From NCBI GenBank assembly GCA_015485495.1, contig WFTL01000169.1, positions 1-64,000 on the forward strand: a stretch of 64,000 nt of DNA, given 5' to 3'. Below, one piece after another: positions 49,859-60,260 of the stretch (within the stretch, counting starts at the first letter, position 1; each line of letters starts with the position of its first letter). Position numbers and translations under genes: made by a program. The stretch comes from Planctomycetaceae bacterium. Lineage in GTDB: Bacteria; Planctomycetota; Planctomycetia; Planctomycetales; Planctomycetaceae. The notes beneath the pieces are model-generated. The model searched no databases. It was not told the origin of the DNA and saw nothing but the letters and a program-made list of their open reading frames with translations.

Positions 49859-50857
49859 TCAGCCGGTGCCCCGTCCTGACCGTCGATCGGTCAGCAGCCG
49901 TTCCGCAAGCCGGGCAGCAGCGGTAGTCGGTGCCATCTGACGCTGTTCCACCTCACCAAGAAGCTGTCGGCCCACATCGTCGGCCAGCACGGCCGCCGCC
50001 TGGGCCTGAGCCATCTGATCGAGACGGCTGATGACTTCCAGACGCAGTCGACGACGGCGACGATCCGCCATCTGTCCGGTTGCTTCCAGGTGGCTGCGGT
50101 GTTCCGCAACGGCCTCCCACAGAGCGTCTGCTCCGGTTCCATCCAGAGCCTGCGCCATGACAATGGGAGGCCGGTAGCCGGCCGCATCTTCCTGACCTGT
50201 CACATGACTCAGATCCAGCATGAGTTCCAGATCACGGCGGGCATCGGCAGCTCCGGGGCGATCAGCCTTGTTGACGACGAAAATGTCGGCCACTTCCAGA
50301 AGACCGGCTTTATTCGCCTGAACGGCGTCTCCCCATCCGGGAGTCACCACGACCACCGTCGTGTCGGCGGCTCCGGCTACGTCGACTTCCACCTGACCGA
50401 CGCCCACCGTTTCCACGATCACCGGATCATAACCGACAGCATCGAACACCCGCAGGGCCCCCGGAACCGCCAGAGCCAGACCGCCCGAATGTCCGCGTGT
50501 GGCCATCGATCGGATGAAGGCGGATTCTCCTGCCAGATCGTCCATGCGAATCCGGTCGCCCAGAATGGCACCTCCGGTCAGCGGAGACGACGGATCGACT
50601 GCCAGCACGGCGGGCCTGAATGAACGTTCCGGCAGCAGCCGCATGAGCTGACCGGTCAGCGTCGACTTGCCGGCCCCGGGGGCTCCTGTGATCCCCACGA
50701 TGTGCGCCCGGCCGGAATGCGGATGAGCGAGCTCCGTGATGCGTTCCGCCGCCGGTCCGCCGCGTTCCACCAGGGACAGCAGTCGCCCCAGAGCCCGGCG
50801 GTCGCCTGCCAGAGCCCGGGCGAACACGGTGTCCGCTTCGTGTCCATGCTGAGTCAC
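49859..50857 (-). CDS. meaB: MeaB/ArgK-type G3E GTPase (B12-dependent mutase chaperone)
   Basis: HIVGITGAPGAGKSTLTGQLMRLL...VLAVDPSSPLTGGAILGDRIRMDDLAGESAFIRSMATRGHSGGLALAVPGALRVFDAVGYDPVIVETVGVGQVEVDV. Confidence 0.95.
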   Translation of the reverse strand: MTQHGHEADTVFARALAGDRRALGRLLSLVERGGPAAERITELAHPHSGRAHIVGITGAPGAGKSTLTGQLMRLLPERSFRPAVLAVDPSSPLTGGAILGDRIRMDDLAGESAFIRSMATRGHSGGLALAVPGALRVFDAVGYDPVIVETVGVGQVEVDVAGAADTTVVVVTPGWGDAVQANKAGLLEVADIFVVNKADRPGAADARRDLELMLDLSHVTGQEDAAGYRPPIVMAQALDGTGADALWEAVAEHRSHLEATGQMADRRRRRLRLEVISRLDQMAQAQAAAVLADDVGRQLLGEVEQRQMAPTTAAARLAERLLTDRRSGRGTG

Positions 50858-51270
50858 GATGCGCCGCCGTCCGATTGACGAGCCACGGCCTGCCGCACCG
50901 CCTGAACAACTTCTTCCGCCGAGGCACCCGGCCCCAGCACGGCCGCCACCCCGGCCTCCGTGAGGCGTTCACGATCTTCGTCCGGTATGATGCCGCCGAT
51001 GATCACCGGAATGTTCAGGTCGGCTTCACGCAGAGCCTTCACCATCGCAGGGGCCAGCGTCAGATGACCGGCATTGTGCATGGACAGTCCCACGGCATCG
51101 GCATCTTCTTCCAGGGCTGCCGTCACGATTCCGGCCGTGGTCTGGCGGAGTCCCAGATAAATGACTTCCATTCCGGCATCGCGCAGAATGCGGGCCACCA
51201 CCTTGATGCCGCGGTCGTGGCCGTCCAGTCCGAGTTTCGCGAGAATGATGCGGATTCGATCCTGCATCAC
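50854..51270 (-). CDS. Cobalamin-binding small subunit of acyl-CoA mutase
   Basis: RIILAKLGLDGHDRGIKVVARILRDAGMEVIYLGLRQTTAGIVTAALEEDADAVGLSMHNAGHLTLAPAMVKAL: DxHxxG B12 motif; 4-bp overlaps with both neighbours. Confidence 0.93.
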   Translation of the reverse strand: MMQDRIRIILAKLGLDGHDRGIKVVARILRDAGMEVIYLGLRQTTAGIVTAALEEDADAVGLSMHNAGHLTLAPAMVKALREADLNIPVIIGGIIPDEDRERLTEAGVAAVLGPGASAEEVVQAVRQAVARQSDGGAS

Positions 51271-52928
51271 ACCACCGCTCTTTCCACGTAACGCCCGAAC
51301 ACCTGTTCCATGGCAGTGCCGATTTCTTCCACGGTCGCATATTCCCGCACGGCAGTCAGGATGGCGGGCATCAGATTGGCTGACGGGTCCCGGGCTGTCC
51401 GGGTGACGCCCTCCAGAGCCTCCTGAACGGCCCGGTCATTGCGTTCGCTCTTCACCCGAGCCAGACGTTCCAGCTGATCCCGTTCCGTGTCTTCTTCGAT
51501 CCGCAGCAGGTTGACGTCTGTTTCGTCATTGCCTTCTGTAAAGCGGTTCACTCCCACCACGATCCGCCTTCCGGAATTGACCTCCCGTTCATAACGGTAG
51601 GCTGCGTCGGCGATTTCCCCCACGAAGTACCCGTTTTCGATCCCCTGAAACACGCCTTCCAGAATCGATCCGTCGCCCAGCTCCAGCAGATGGGCAAAGA
51701 CCGCTTCGGCCTGTCGTTCCATTTCATCCGTCATCCATTCCACGAACGGAGCGCCCCCCAGAGGATCGGCCACATTCGTCACGCCCGTTTCATGTGCCAC
51801 GATCTGCTGCGTTCTCAGCGCGATACGCACGGCCTTTTCACTGGGCAGGGCCATGGCTTCGTCATAACTGTCCGTGTGCAGCGACTGCGTGCCGCCCAGC
51901 ACGGCGGCCAGCGCCTGGATGGCCACTCGAGCGATATTGTTTTCGGGCTGCTGAGCCGTCAGAGAGACACCCGCTGTCTGCGTGTGGAAACGGCACATCC
52001 AGGCCTTTTCGTTCGTCGCTCCGTAATGATCTTTCATCCACCGGGCCCAGATGCGCCGGGCAGCCCGCAGCTTTCCGATCTCTTCGAAAAAATCCAGATG
52101 GCTGTTGAAAAAGAAACTCAGCCTCCGGCCGAACGCATTGACATCTTCGCCGGCCGCGATGGCCGCTTCGACATACGCGAAACCGTTGGCCAGTGTGAAG
52201 GCCAGTTCCTGAGCGGCCGTGCTGCCGGCCTCCCGAATGTGATAGCCCGAAATGGAAATGGGATGCCAGCGGGGCATGTGCGCGGTCGTGTAGCGAATCA
52301 TGTCGGTGATGATGCGCATCGACGGCCGTGGCGGATAGATGTACTCCTTCTGAGCCTGGTATTCCTTGAGGATATCGTTCTGAATGGTTCCGGAAAGCTG
52401 TTCCGGAACCACGCCGGTTTTCTCCGCAGCCACAATGTACATGGCCAGCAGAACGGCTGCCGGCCCGTTGATTGTCATGGAAGTGGACACACGCGACAGA
52501 TCGATGTCGCGAAACAGGTCTTCCACGTCGGCCAGCGTATCCACGGCGACTCCGGCCCGCCCCACTTCACCCAGCGACCACGGGCTGTCGGAATCGCGTC
52601 CCATCAGTGTCGGCATGTCGAACGCGGTCGACAGGCCGGTTCCACCGTGCTTCAAAAGCTCCCGAAACCGGCGATTTGTATCCAGAGCCGTCCCGAATCC
52701 GGCAAACATCCGCATGGTCCACAGCCGCGATCGGTACATCGCCGGATGAATTCCCCGCGTGTAGGGAAACTGACCGGGAAACGGCGGATCTCCATAAACG
52801 CCGTCCACAGGAACGCCCGACATCGTTTCAAACGGCACAGCGCGGGTCGGTGTGGCCTGACAGGCCGCTTCCCAGCGGGCACGGGCAGCGGCAGCGGATT
52901 CTGCAGAATCGACGGCAGCGGAAGACAC
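51267..52928 (-). CDS. Acyl-CoA mutase large subunit; residues suggest isobutyryl-CoA mutase type
   Basis: TRGIHPAMYRSRLWTMRMFAGFGTALDTNRRFRELLKHGGTGLSTAFDMPTLMGRDSDSP...GTIQNDILKEYQAQKEYIYPPRPSMRII...SISGYHIREAGSTAAQELAFTLANG. Confidence 0.93.
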   Translation of the reverse strand: MSSAAVDSAESAAAARARWEAACQATPTRAVPFETMSGVPVDGVYGDPPFPGQFPYTRGIHPAMYRSRLWTMRMFAGFGTALDTNRRFRELLKHGGTGLSTAFDMPTLMGRDSDSPWSLGEVGRAGVAVDTLADVEDLFRDIDLSRVSTSMTINGPAAVLLAMYIVAAEKTGVVPEQLSGTIQNDILKEYQAQKEYIYPPRPSMRIITDMIRYTTAHMPRWHPISISGYHIREAGSTAAQELAFTLANGFAYVEAAIAAGEDVNAFGRRLSFFFNSHLDFFEEIGKLRAARRIWARWMKDHYGATNEKAWMCRFHTQTAGVSLTAQQPENNIARVAIQALAAVLGGTQSLHTDSYDEAMALPSEKAVRIALRTQQIVAHETGVTNVADPLGGAPFVEWMTDEMERQAEAVFAHLLELGDGSILEGVFQGIENGYFVGEIADAAYRYEREVNSGRRIVVGVNRFTEGNDETDVNLLRIEEDTERDQLERLARVKSERNDRAVQEALEGVTRTARDPSANLMPAILTAVREYATVEEIGTAMEQVFGRYVERAVV

Positions 52929-53075
52929 AGGCAGCTCCGAACATCGCAGGAAGAGAATCGTTCACACAGCCCCGATCGTATCGGTTCCGGGAATTTTGCA
53001 CGACCCCAGACTTCAGAACCCGACAGGAGGGAGAGGCGGGGAGGCAGCCGAACAGCCGCCCGAACCTTTCCGGTT

Positions 53076-54974
53076 TCACTGTCCGCCCCGCCGCCTGCCT
53101 TCGGTGATGGCTCGTCCATCGGTCGCTGCAGCGGGCACAGGGCCGGTGGCCGCAGGGTGTGCCGGCGAAACCGTCCCGTCCCACGGAAACCGCAGGACCG
53201 GCTGATGGCAATACCGCTTCTGACGGATCGTCAGATCCGCTCCACAGCCCGGTTTCAGCCGCACGGTCACCATCCGTGCTGACATCGGCAGACGCGTTTC
53301 ACCGTATGTGATCTCCCGGCACTCATGTTCCCCGTACGTTCCCATCTGCATGACCAGTTCCCGGTCATGAAGCGGGTCGGTATTGACCACCGTCAGAGAA
53401 ACGGTTTCGTCGGTCAGGCCGGTGACCAGACAGGCCGTATCCGGCGGCAGACCGGGACGCCGGGCCACCGGATCGAACCAGCGCAGCCGCGCATGCAGAG
53501 GGCCGGACGAAGTGCCTGGAGACAGCCCGCCGGTGATCTGCTGAACGAGTCCTTCAACCGACGTGGGCCGATACTGAAGCGGGTCGTCGGCCAGCCGGGT
53601 GTCGGGTGTGGTGGGATCCTCACGCATCTGCTGCACGCGCTGCCGGATGGTTTCCAGAGCCTGCTGCAGTACCTGAGTCGGCCAGGACGGATTGTCCCCG
53701 GCAAGAAAACGGACCCAGGGGTTGTCCGACACTGCCTGGCGGTCGTCCGAACGCATCGACCAGTACCAGATGTTCAGTGCGCCGGATGCATACGGCCGGG
53801 GCTGCCATCCGTACCATCCCTGGTCCCCGTACATCGAAGGATACATCATGCGGCCGTCGATGCGGCGGGCCTGACTGTTGATGATGCCGATCATGTCGCG
53901 CCAGATGTCCACATAGCGAAAATCGCCCGTCAGCAGCAGAGCGTTGCCGAATCCCACCAGCCCCAGATGATGCGTGTTGCGATTCGCCAGACGCCCCGTC
54001 TGGGGCACCCGCACGGTGAATCCCCATCCGTACACGCCTCCATACCATTTCCCGTCCGCCGCACTTCCGATGCGTCCGTCCAGACCGATGTTGGTGGGGA
54101 TGATGCCCCGATTCTGCCTGGTTCGTTCCATCCAGGCATCGACATACTCCAGGAGCCAGTCGCGGTACCGGCGGTCTCCTGAAAGAGCGTACGCATGGAA
54201 GGCCAGTGACGTGGCCCGCAGGTTCTGCGGATGATCGCCGACGATGTCTGTGTAGTCGACGAAATGTTCCAGCATCTGTTCGTAGCTCTGTTCGCCGTGG
54301 TGCAGTCGAAAACGACCGGCCACGTCGATGGGGTCACCGGCCCAGTCCAGTGCCGTGGCTTTTCTCAGCAGCGGCCCGCGGCTGCCGTTGAACAGGCTGC
54401 GGATGATGCGGTGTTCCGGATCGTAATTGGGTTCCGGTGTGCCGTCGGGAAGGTACAGGTCGGCAAACTGAAGAGCCCGACGTCGGTAGTCGGCATCATG
54501 CGGTGTGCACAGTCCCTGCATGTTGAAGGCGGTGAGTCCTTCGCCCAGATGCACCCAGTCGAACTGCACGGGAAACTCCCGGAAGTACATTCCTTCCCGG
54601 GCCAGCGGCACCTGAACGGTGCGTGCCTGAGTGTACTGCTGCAGGTGTCCGGACCAGGCCGTCAGATACCGCTGCAGTATGCGTTCGTCGGCTCCCAGAG
54701 CATACAGAAGTGTCCAGTCGGCGCAGCATTCGATGGCGTCGTCCGGACCGTCATCGCCTCCCCAGCGTTCCACACACTTCAGAAACCCGCGGGAATCGAA
54801 ATACCGTTCATAGAACTCCTCAATGGCATCTCCGTGCGCTTTCAGAACCGCCCGCTGAAGCAGCGCCCATGCCGGCAGGACCATCGGAGAATCGATCACG
54901 ATGTCCGGCGTGCCGGCATCGGCGAACGAACCTCGTACCGTACTGATCAGCAAAGCAGCCGTGACGGCCGTGAC
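53076..54974 (-). CDS. Predicted secreted all-helical-barrel-like protein (possible carbohydrate-active enzyme), unassigned
   Basis: MKRIVTAVTAALLISTVRGSFADAG signal-like; repeated (alpha/alpha) toroid-like segments (RYRDWLLEYVDAWMERTRQNRGIIPTNIGLDGRIGS...KWYGGVYGWGF). Exact start approximate. Confidence 0.5.
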   Translation of the reverse strand, partial: VTAVTAALLISTVRGSFADAGTPDIVIDSPMVLPAWALLQRAVLKAHGDAIEEFYERYFDSRGFLKCVERWGGDDGPDDAIECCADWTLLYALGADERILQRYLTAWSGHLQQYTQARTVQVPLAREGMYFREFPVQFDWVHLGEGLTAFNMQGLCTPHDADYRRRALQFADLYLPDGTPEPNYDPEHRIIRSLFNGSRGPLLRKATALDWAGDPIDVAGRFRLHHGEQSYEQMLEHFVDYTDIVGDHPQNLRATSLAFHAYALSGDRRYRDWLLEYVDAWMERTRQNRGIIPTNIGLDGRIGSAADGKWYGGVYGWGFTVRVPQTGRLANRNTHHLGLVGFGNALLLTGDFRYVDIWRDMIGIINSQARRIDGRMMYPSMYGDQGWYGWQPRPYASGALNIWYWSMRSDDRQAVSDNPWVRFLAGDNPSWPTQVLQQALETIRQRVQQMREDPTTPDTRLADDPLQYRPTSVEGLVQQITGGLSPGTSSGPLHARLRWFDPVARRPGLPPDTACLVTGLTDETVSLTVVNTDPLHDRELVMQMGTYGEHECREITYGETRLPMSARMVTVRLKPGCGADLTIRQKRYCHQPVLRFPWDGTVSPAHPAATGPVPAAATDGRAITEGRRRGGQ

Positions 54975-55045
54975 GATGCGCTTCATCAGTGGTCCCCCTG
55001 TCCGTTCCGCTGTATCTGTTTTGCCGGGAACGGCCGGCCGTTCTT

Positions 55046-55690
55046 TCACGGTTTCCGGCTCCCGCCGATTTCCGGTTCAGCCGGCCCTGGCGGCCGTCCG
55101 TTCAGATGTGTCCGCAGCCGTTGAAGCTGATCCGCCATCGGTTCCTGACGCGTCTGCAGATCTTCCCGAAGGGCCGGTTCCACCCGGATCCATCCAAACC
55201 GCGGACCGGGCTGCTGCATCAGGCCGGTCAGTTCTTCTTGCCATGATGTCCGGCCGTCCAGGGCGGCGACAGCCGGAAATCCGGCCGCCCGGGCCAGTTC
55301 CGCGAAATCGACGTTCAAAGAACTGGCCGCCGTATTCTGGCCGCCCGTGATGTCATAGCAGTTGTTGTCGAGCAGAATCACGGTCAGGCCCCGGGCACCG
55401 GCAGCGACCACTGAGACAAGACACCCCAGATTCATCAGAAGCGAACCGTCTCCGGACAGAGCCAGAACCTGCCGCTGAGGCTGGCTCAGGACGATCCCCA
55501 GAGCCAGGGGGACGCAGCCGCCCATGGTGGACGGATTGAAATGCAGGTCCAGCGGATGACGGGTCAGCAAAGGCCACACGCGGGACGACCCCTGGTTGGT
55601 GACGACCACATCCGTTTCACCCCGCAGGTCCGCCAGAACCTGGAGAACATCTCGCAGAGGAATCGCCGCGGCTGAATCACACACTGCCAT
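55046..55690 (-). CDS. TPP-dependent decarboxylase, PP/beta subunit (sulfopyruvate/phosphonopyruvate decarboxylase-like)
   Basis: STMGGCVPLALGIVLSQPQRQVLALSGDGSLLMNLGCLVSVVAAGARGLTVILLDNNCYDITGGQ: GDG...NN TPP motif. Confidence 0.8.
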   Translation of the reverse strand: MAVCDSAAAIPLRDVLQVLADLRGETDVVVTNQGSSRVWPLLTRHPLDLHFNPSTMGGCVPLALGIVLSQPQRQVLALSGDGSLLMNLGCLVSVVAAGARGLTVILLDNNCYDITGGQNTAASSLNVDFAELARAAGFPAVAALDGRTSWQEELTGLMQQPGPRFGWIRVEPALREDLQTRQEPMADQLQRLRTHLNGRPPGPAEPEIGGSRKP

Positions 55691-55695
55691 CAGAA

Positions 55696-56175
55696 TCACT
55701 CCGCCAGAAGAATGAAACCGGCCCGATGTTCGTTCCGACACTGCGTCAGATGACTTCGCAGCAACGGCCGGTCATCCGGACAAGCAATGAGCCGCCAGTC
55801 GAGCTGCCATGCGTCGAGAATCGGTTCGGCGAACCGGCGGGCCGTGTCGGTCGAATGCGGGGTGAGCCAGTTGCGGGCTCCAATCAGCGCTGCGACAGGC
55901 ATGTTCAGATCGTAAACCACGTTCCGCAGGGCATCGCCGGATTCGTACAGCCCGGTCGTCTGCATCATGACCAGTGGCCGGCGGCCGCCCAGCATGAGTC
56001 CGGCGGCCAGCGGCCAGGCCTCCCCCTCACGACACACCCGCAGCAGCGACAGACCCTTCTCGGATTCCAGAGCCGATTCCCAGCGGCCCATGTCCGTGTC
56101 GGGAATCCAGATCACATCCGTGATTCCCAGTGCTGTCAGTTCTGCCGCAATCTGATCACCGGTGAAAATCTGCAT
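55696..56175 (-). CDS. TPP-dependent decarboxylase, Pyr/alpha subunit
   Basis: MQIFTGDQIAAELTALGITDVIWIPDTDMGRWESAL...LLRVCREGEAWPLAAGLMLGGRRPLVMMQTTGLYESGDALRNVVYDLNMPVAALIGARN. Confidence 0.8.
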   Translation of the reverse strand: MQIFTGDQIAAELTALGITDVIWIPDTDMGRWESALESEKGLSLLRVCREGEAWPLAAGLMLGGRRPLVMMQTTGLYESGDALRNVVYDLNMPVAALIGARNWLTPHSTDTARRFAEPILDAWQLDWRLIACPDDRPLLRSHLTQCRNEHRAGFILLAE

Positions 56176-58422
56176 TCAGACAAGTCCGCTTTTCTTCCGC
56201 AGTGCCCATTCGGCTGTCAGCAGTCCGCTGAACAGCAGAAGGATATACCAGTTATCCCACAGGTTCACGCGCGTCGATCGTTCCATCTGAAGCCCCGGCA
56301 TGCCTCCGACCGCCCAGTTCTCAAGACGTTCCAGAAGCTGCTCCGGAGTCAGACTGTCCCCGCCGCTGTGCCAGGCGAGATTCTTCATCATTTCCGGATC
56401 GGCCGACGGATTGTCCAGTTCCGGATCGCGGGCATTGACCAGAAACCGCGTCATCGTCTGGTGCCGCTGCCCCTGAAACGCCGCTTCCATGCGGACCCAG
56501 TAGTCGCCGGCCAGCTGAGTATCGGTGAACTCGGCCGTGAAATGGTCTCCGTCGCGACTGCCTTCCACCGTCCGGGCCGTGCCGTCGGGCCCCGTGATGG
56601 TCAGCCGAAAGTCCGCATCAGTCACCGGCTGTCCGCTGTCGTCGCGGGCTCCGAATCGCAGCTCCACCGGACGTCCCGAAGTGGTATCCCGCGGCGACGC
56701 TTCCAGCCAGACAGGGCCGTCGGTGTCCTGGTCCTTGCGAGTGATCCACAGGATCACCTGCCGCCAGAACCGTCCGGCGATCTCACGCCCGTTGGCGGCC
56801 TGAACCGCCCAGTGCCAGGTGGTGTCGCCGGCAAAGGCCATCACGCGTGAACGACCGGTGTCCTGAGCCACAAGAAGCGGTGTCCCTTCCGGGGTTTCCG
56901 CCAGAACCTGAGCCAGGGACGCTTCTTTGCGCAGCTGCAGTCTGGTGGCTCCTCCCAGTGGCGGCAGTTCTTCCCAGCGCTGCCGGTTGACTTCAGGAGG
57001 AGCGATCTGCATGACAGAATGCCGCAGTCCCTGAGCCGTTGGCAGCATGCGGACCTCACCGGTCAGCTGTTCCACGGTCGCTTCCACGTCAACGGGAAGC
57101 AGCCTGGAAATGCTGTGCTTCTGATACCCTCCGGCCCCGTAATTGCTGCTGCCGCCGATCATCATCAGTCCGGCGCCAAAACGGCAGCACTGTTCGATCT
57201 TCTTCAGACGATCCGCCCCGAACACCTCGGCTGGAACATCTCCAATCAGATAGGCGTCGACCTGTCCGGGTGTGAACCACGATTCGTCAAAACGATTGCG
57301 GTCCTGGAAGCGTCCTGTGAACAGAGGCTGAAAATCGAGCTGCACCCGATCGCTGACCGTGATGCTGCGAAGGAATTTCACTTCCGGACGGAGCCGATCG
57401 AAATAGACGACACGAATTCCGCCCTGGCGCACGCGAATGATGGTTTCCACACGATTGTTGGTCGGCCGCGCTTCGTCTTCCAGAACATCGACGTGAACGG
57501 CCACCTTCCAGTCGCCCGGTCGCGGCGGCACGAAACTCAGATCCACCAGCTGATCGAAGTTGTCGCTGTCGGCCGTGATGTCCACCTGCGACCGATTGCG
57601 GGAATCCGGAGGAACCGGCTGCATGGTTCCGGAGGCATCCTGCCGTTCTCGCGGAGCTTCCAGAAACACGCGCACCCGAAGCTGCCGACCCGCGGCCCCC
57701 ACGGCCTTCAGGCGCACCGACAAAGGAACTTCATTGCGGACAAACACATCCGGCGGAACATCCAGTTCTGTCACGGCGGCATCCACGCCCGCTGATGCAA
57801 CGCTGCTGCTGCCGAAAACCGTTGTGTAGACAGGAACGTTGTCCCGTCCCAGACGGCGGGCCAGAGGCACCGGGTCCCGGGCATCACGGCCCACAGCCGC
57901 CTGGCGGCCGTCGCCCAGCAGTATGACGACCGCCTGACCGGCACCGCCGATGTCATCCAGCACTCCCTCCAGCGCATTCGCAATCGATGTGACGGCACCA
58001 TCCGGCTGCGGCGGTTCATCCGATGGCACCTGAAGGGTGTCGGAATACACTCGGTAACGAATGTCGACGGCATCCCGCAGCCGCTCCAGAGAACGCTGCG
58101 CCTGGCTGAGCACCTTCTGCTGGTGTTCGAAACGCGACAGTCCGCTCACGGCGTCTCTGGTCCGCATGCTGCGGCTGACATCGGAAAGAACATAGATGAC
58201 CGAATCGCTGCGGTCTTCATGTGTCAGCCGGACAGACGGACGCAGCATGAGCAGCATGAGAAGAGCCGTCACGGCCAGACGCAGACCGGTCAGCAGACGC
58301 CGCCGCCGCTGCGGCAGATGACGAATCTGTCCGCGATATCCGGCCAGCAGCACACTGACCAGCCCCGCACAGCACAGGACGACAGCAGGCCAGGACCAGA
58401 CAGGATCAACACTGATGTTCAT
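56176..58422 (-). CDS. VWA/BatA-like membrane protein with glutamine amidotransferase-like segment
   Basis: N- and C-terminal TM segments; [18 protein letters not shown] (VWA-like); [38 protein letters not shown]. Confidence 0.75.
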   Translation of the reverse strand: MNISVDPVWSWPAVVLCCAGLVSVLLAGYRGQIRHLPQRRRRLLTGLRLAVTALLMLLMLRPSVRLTHEDRSDSVIYVLSDVSRSMRTRDAVSGLSRFEHQQKVLSQAQRSLERLRDAVDIRYRVYSDTLQVPSDEPPQPDGAVTSIANALEGVLDDIGGAGQAVVILLGDGRQAAVGRDARDPVPLARRLGRDNVPVYTTVFGSSSVASAGVDAAVTELDVPPDVFVRNEVPLSVRLKAVGAAGRQLRVRVFLEAPRERQDASGTMQPVPPDSRNRSQVDITADSDNFDQLVDLSFVPPRPGDWKVAVHVDVLEDEARPTNNRVETIIRVRQGGIRVVYFDRLRPEVKFLRSITVSDRVQLDFQPLFTGRFQDRNRFDESWFTPGQVDAYLIGDVPAEVFGADRLKKIEQCCRFGAGLMMIGGSSNYGAGGYQKHSISRLLPVDVEATVEQLTGEVRMLPTAQGLRHSVMQIAPPEVNRQRWEELPPLGGATRLQLRKEASLAQVLAETPEGTPLLVAQDTGRSRVMAFAGDTTWHWAVQAANGREIAGRFWRQVILWITRKDQDTDGPVWLEASPRDTTSGRPVELRFGARDDSGQPVTDADFRLTITGPDGTARTVEGSRDGDHFTAEFTDTQLAGDYWVRMEAAFQGQRHQTMTRFLVNARDPELDNPSADPEMMKNLAWHSGGDSLTPEQLLERLENWAVGGMPGLQMERSTRVNLWDNWYILLLFSGLLTAEWALRKKSGLV

Positions 58423-60179
58423 GCAGCCACACGGCAGAGAAACAGACCGAGAAGACCGGCAGCCCCCGCATAATACAGAAATACGAGCACTGTGCGCCGA
58501 ATGACCAGTCCTTCCTGACCGACCAGGCCGACCACGGCCAGAGCGGCCACCACGTTGTGAACACAGATCGTGTTTCCTGCCGCTCCGCCGACCGCCTGAA
58601 GCGCCACCACCCAGAACGGATCCGTACCGATCTGCTGTCCCACTTCGAACTGAAGCGGGGCCAGCATCATGTTGCTCAGCGTGTTGCTGCCGGCAATGAA
58701 AGCTCCCAGTCCTCCCACAGCCGGTGCGACAGCCGGCCAGGCCGATCCGATCGCTTCGGAAAGTGCCTTCGCCAGCACGACAGGCATCGTGTCCAGCCCC
58801 GCTGCCCCGTCGGCCGAACCGGTGAAGATGCGCACCATGGGCACAGCGAAAATGAGAGCCGTCGATGCCTGAAGTGTGGTGGCCGCTGCCTCCCGGACCG
58901 CCCGCTGAAGCTGCCCCGCCTGCATGCGGTGCAGCACAGCCGTCATCCCGCAGACAGCGAGAAACGCGGCCGCCGGGGAGGCCAGCAGCGCGTGACGGAT
59001 ACTGACGGATGTGCCAAAGAGCCCGGCCAGATGAATGGTGACCGACTCATGACGCAGCCACGCAGCGATCGGAAGCGCAGGCAGCCGGGACAGCAGCAGC
59101 ACGCCCGCCAGAAGCACGTAGGGCACACAGGCCAGAAACAGTCCCGGACGGTTCTTCGGTGGTGAATCGCGGTGCTCCGCCGGTGATTCCTGCAGATCTT
59201 CCGATGCGCCGCCGGATTCTTCAGCAGCCGCGGAACCCGATTCCTGACCGGCCTGCTGTCCACACCCGTCCTGGACCGGAAATGTCCAGGGCCGGCCCGC
59301 CGGAATGCAGATGCCTTTTCGTGCAGCCGTGACGACGATCGCCAGCCCCGCCATGCTGCCCAGCAGAGACGGAAATTCGGGGCCCAGGAAACGCGCGGCC
59401 GCCACATAGGGGATCGTCATGGCCAATCCGGCCAGCAGAGCAAAACGCCAAGCCGCCAGTCCATCACGAATGGATCGCCGCTCCCCGAAAAATCGTGTCA
59501 GCAGACAGACCAGAATCAGCGGAATGAACGTTCCGACCGCACCGTGAATCACGGCCACCCGAAAACCGATGTCGGCCAGCAGTTCGGGAGCCGTGGTCGA
59601 CAGCCCCGCCCGCGCCGCGGCTGCTGCCACGGACGATTCCGGCACCAGACCGTCCTGAAGACCCAGACCGCTCGCAACTCCCAGAAGAATGGGTGTCCCC
59701 AGAGCTCCGAATGACACCGGTGTGCTCTGAATGGTCATGCCGCACAGTACGGCGGCCAGAGGCGGAAATCGCAGTGTGATCAGCAGCGGGACAGCCACAG
59801 CAGCGGGCGTTCCGAAACCGGCAGACCCCTCGATGAACGATCCGAACAGCCAGGCCACAATGATCGCCTGCACCCGCTGGTCTTCTGTGATGCGAGTGAA
59901 ACCGGATCGAATCGTTTCCACTGCTCCACTCTGCTGCAGACAGTTCAGCAGCAGAATCGCTCCGAATATGATCAGCAGCAGCTCGCAGGCAATGCCGACG
60001 CCCTGCAGCCCGAAAGCCGCGATCTGAACCGGATGGAGCTGCCAGGCCTGCCAGGCGACCAGGGCCACCGTCAGCAGGGCCAGCGGCATGGCCCGACTGG
60101 CCGGAACACGCAGCAGCACGATCAGGACGGCAGTCACCAGAAGCGGCAGCGCGGCCAGAAAGGGAAACATGAAAACCAA
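58419..60179 (-). CDS. L-lactate permease (LctP)-family transporter
   Basis: [59 protein letters not shown]-terminal [22 protein letters not shown]...[33 protein letters not shown]. Confidence 0.92.
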   Translation of the reverse strand: MVFMFPFLAALPLLVTAVLIVLLRVPASRAMPLALLTVALVAWQAWQLHPVQIAAFGLQGVGIACELLLIIFGAILLLNCLQQSGAVETIRSGFTRITEDQRVQAIIVAWLFGSFIEGSAGFGTPAAVAVPLLITLRFPPLAAVLCGMTIQSTPVSFGALGTPILLGVASGLGLQDGLVPESSVAAAAARAGLSTTAPELLADIGFRVAVIHGAVGTFIPLILVCLLTRFFGERRSIRDGLAAWRFALLAGLAMTIPYVAAARFLGPEFPSLLGSMAGLAIVVTAARKGICIPAGRPWTFPVQDGCGQQAGQESGSAAAEESGGASEDLQESPAEHRDSPPKNRPGLFLACVPYVLLAGVLLLSRLPALPIAAWLRHESVTIHLAGLFGTSVSIRHALLASPAAAFLAVCGMTAVLHRMQAGQLQRAVREAAATTLQASTALIFAVPMVRIFTGSADGAAGLDTMPVVLAKALSEAIGSAWPAVAPAVGGLGAFIAGSNTLSNMMLAPLQFEVGQQIGTDPFWVVALQAVGGAAGNTICVHNVVAALAVVGLVGQEGLVIRRTVLVFLYYAGAAGLLGLFLCRVAA

Positions 60180-60260
60180 TGTCCTGACTGAAAGAGAACA
60201 ACGCCGATGGGAGCCGTCCCTGCCCGCACTGTCTGCCTCCGGAAAAAAATCGGCCCGGCG

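Noticed and set aside
51690-53282. 530-aa plus-strand ORF
   Set aside because: Antisense to the acyl-CoA mutase large subunit; shadow ORF.
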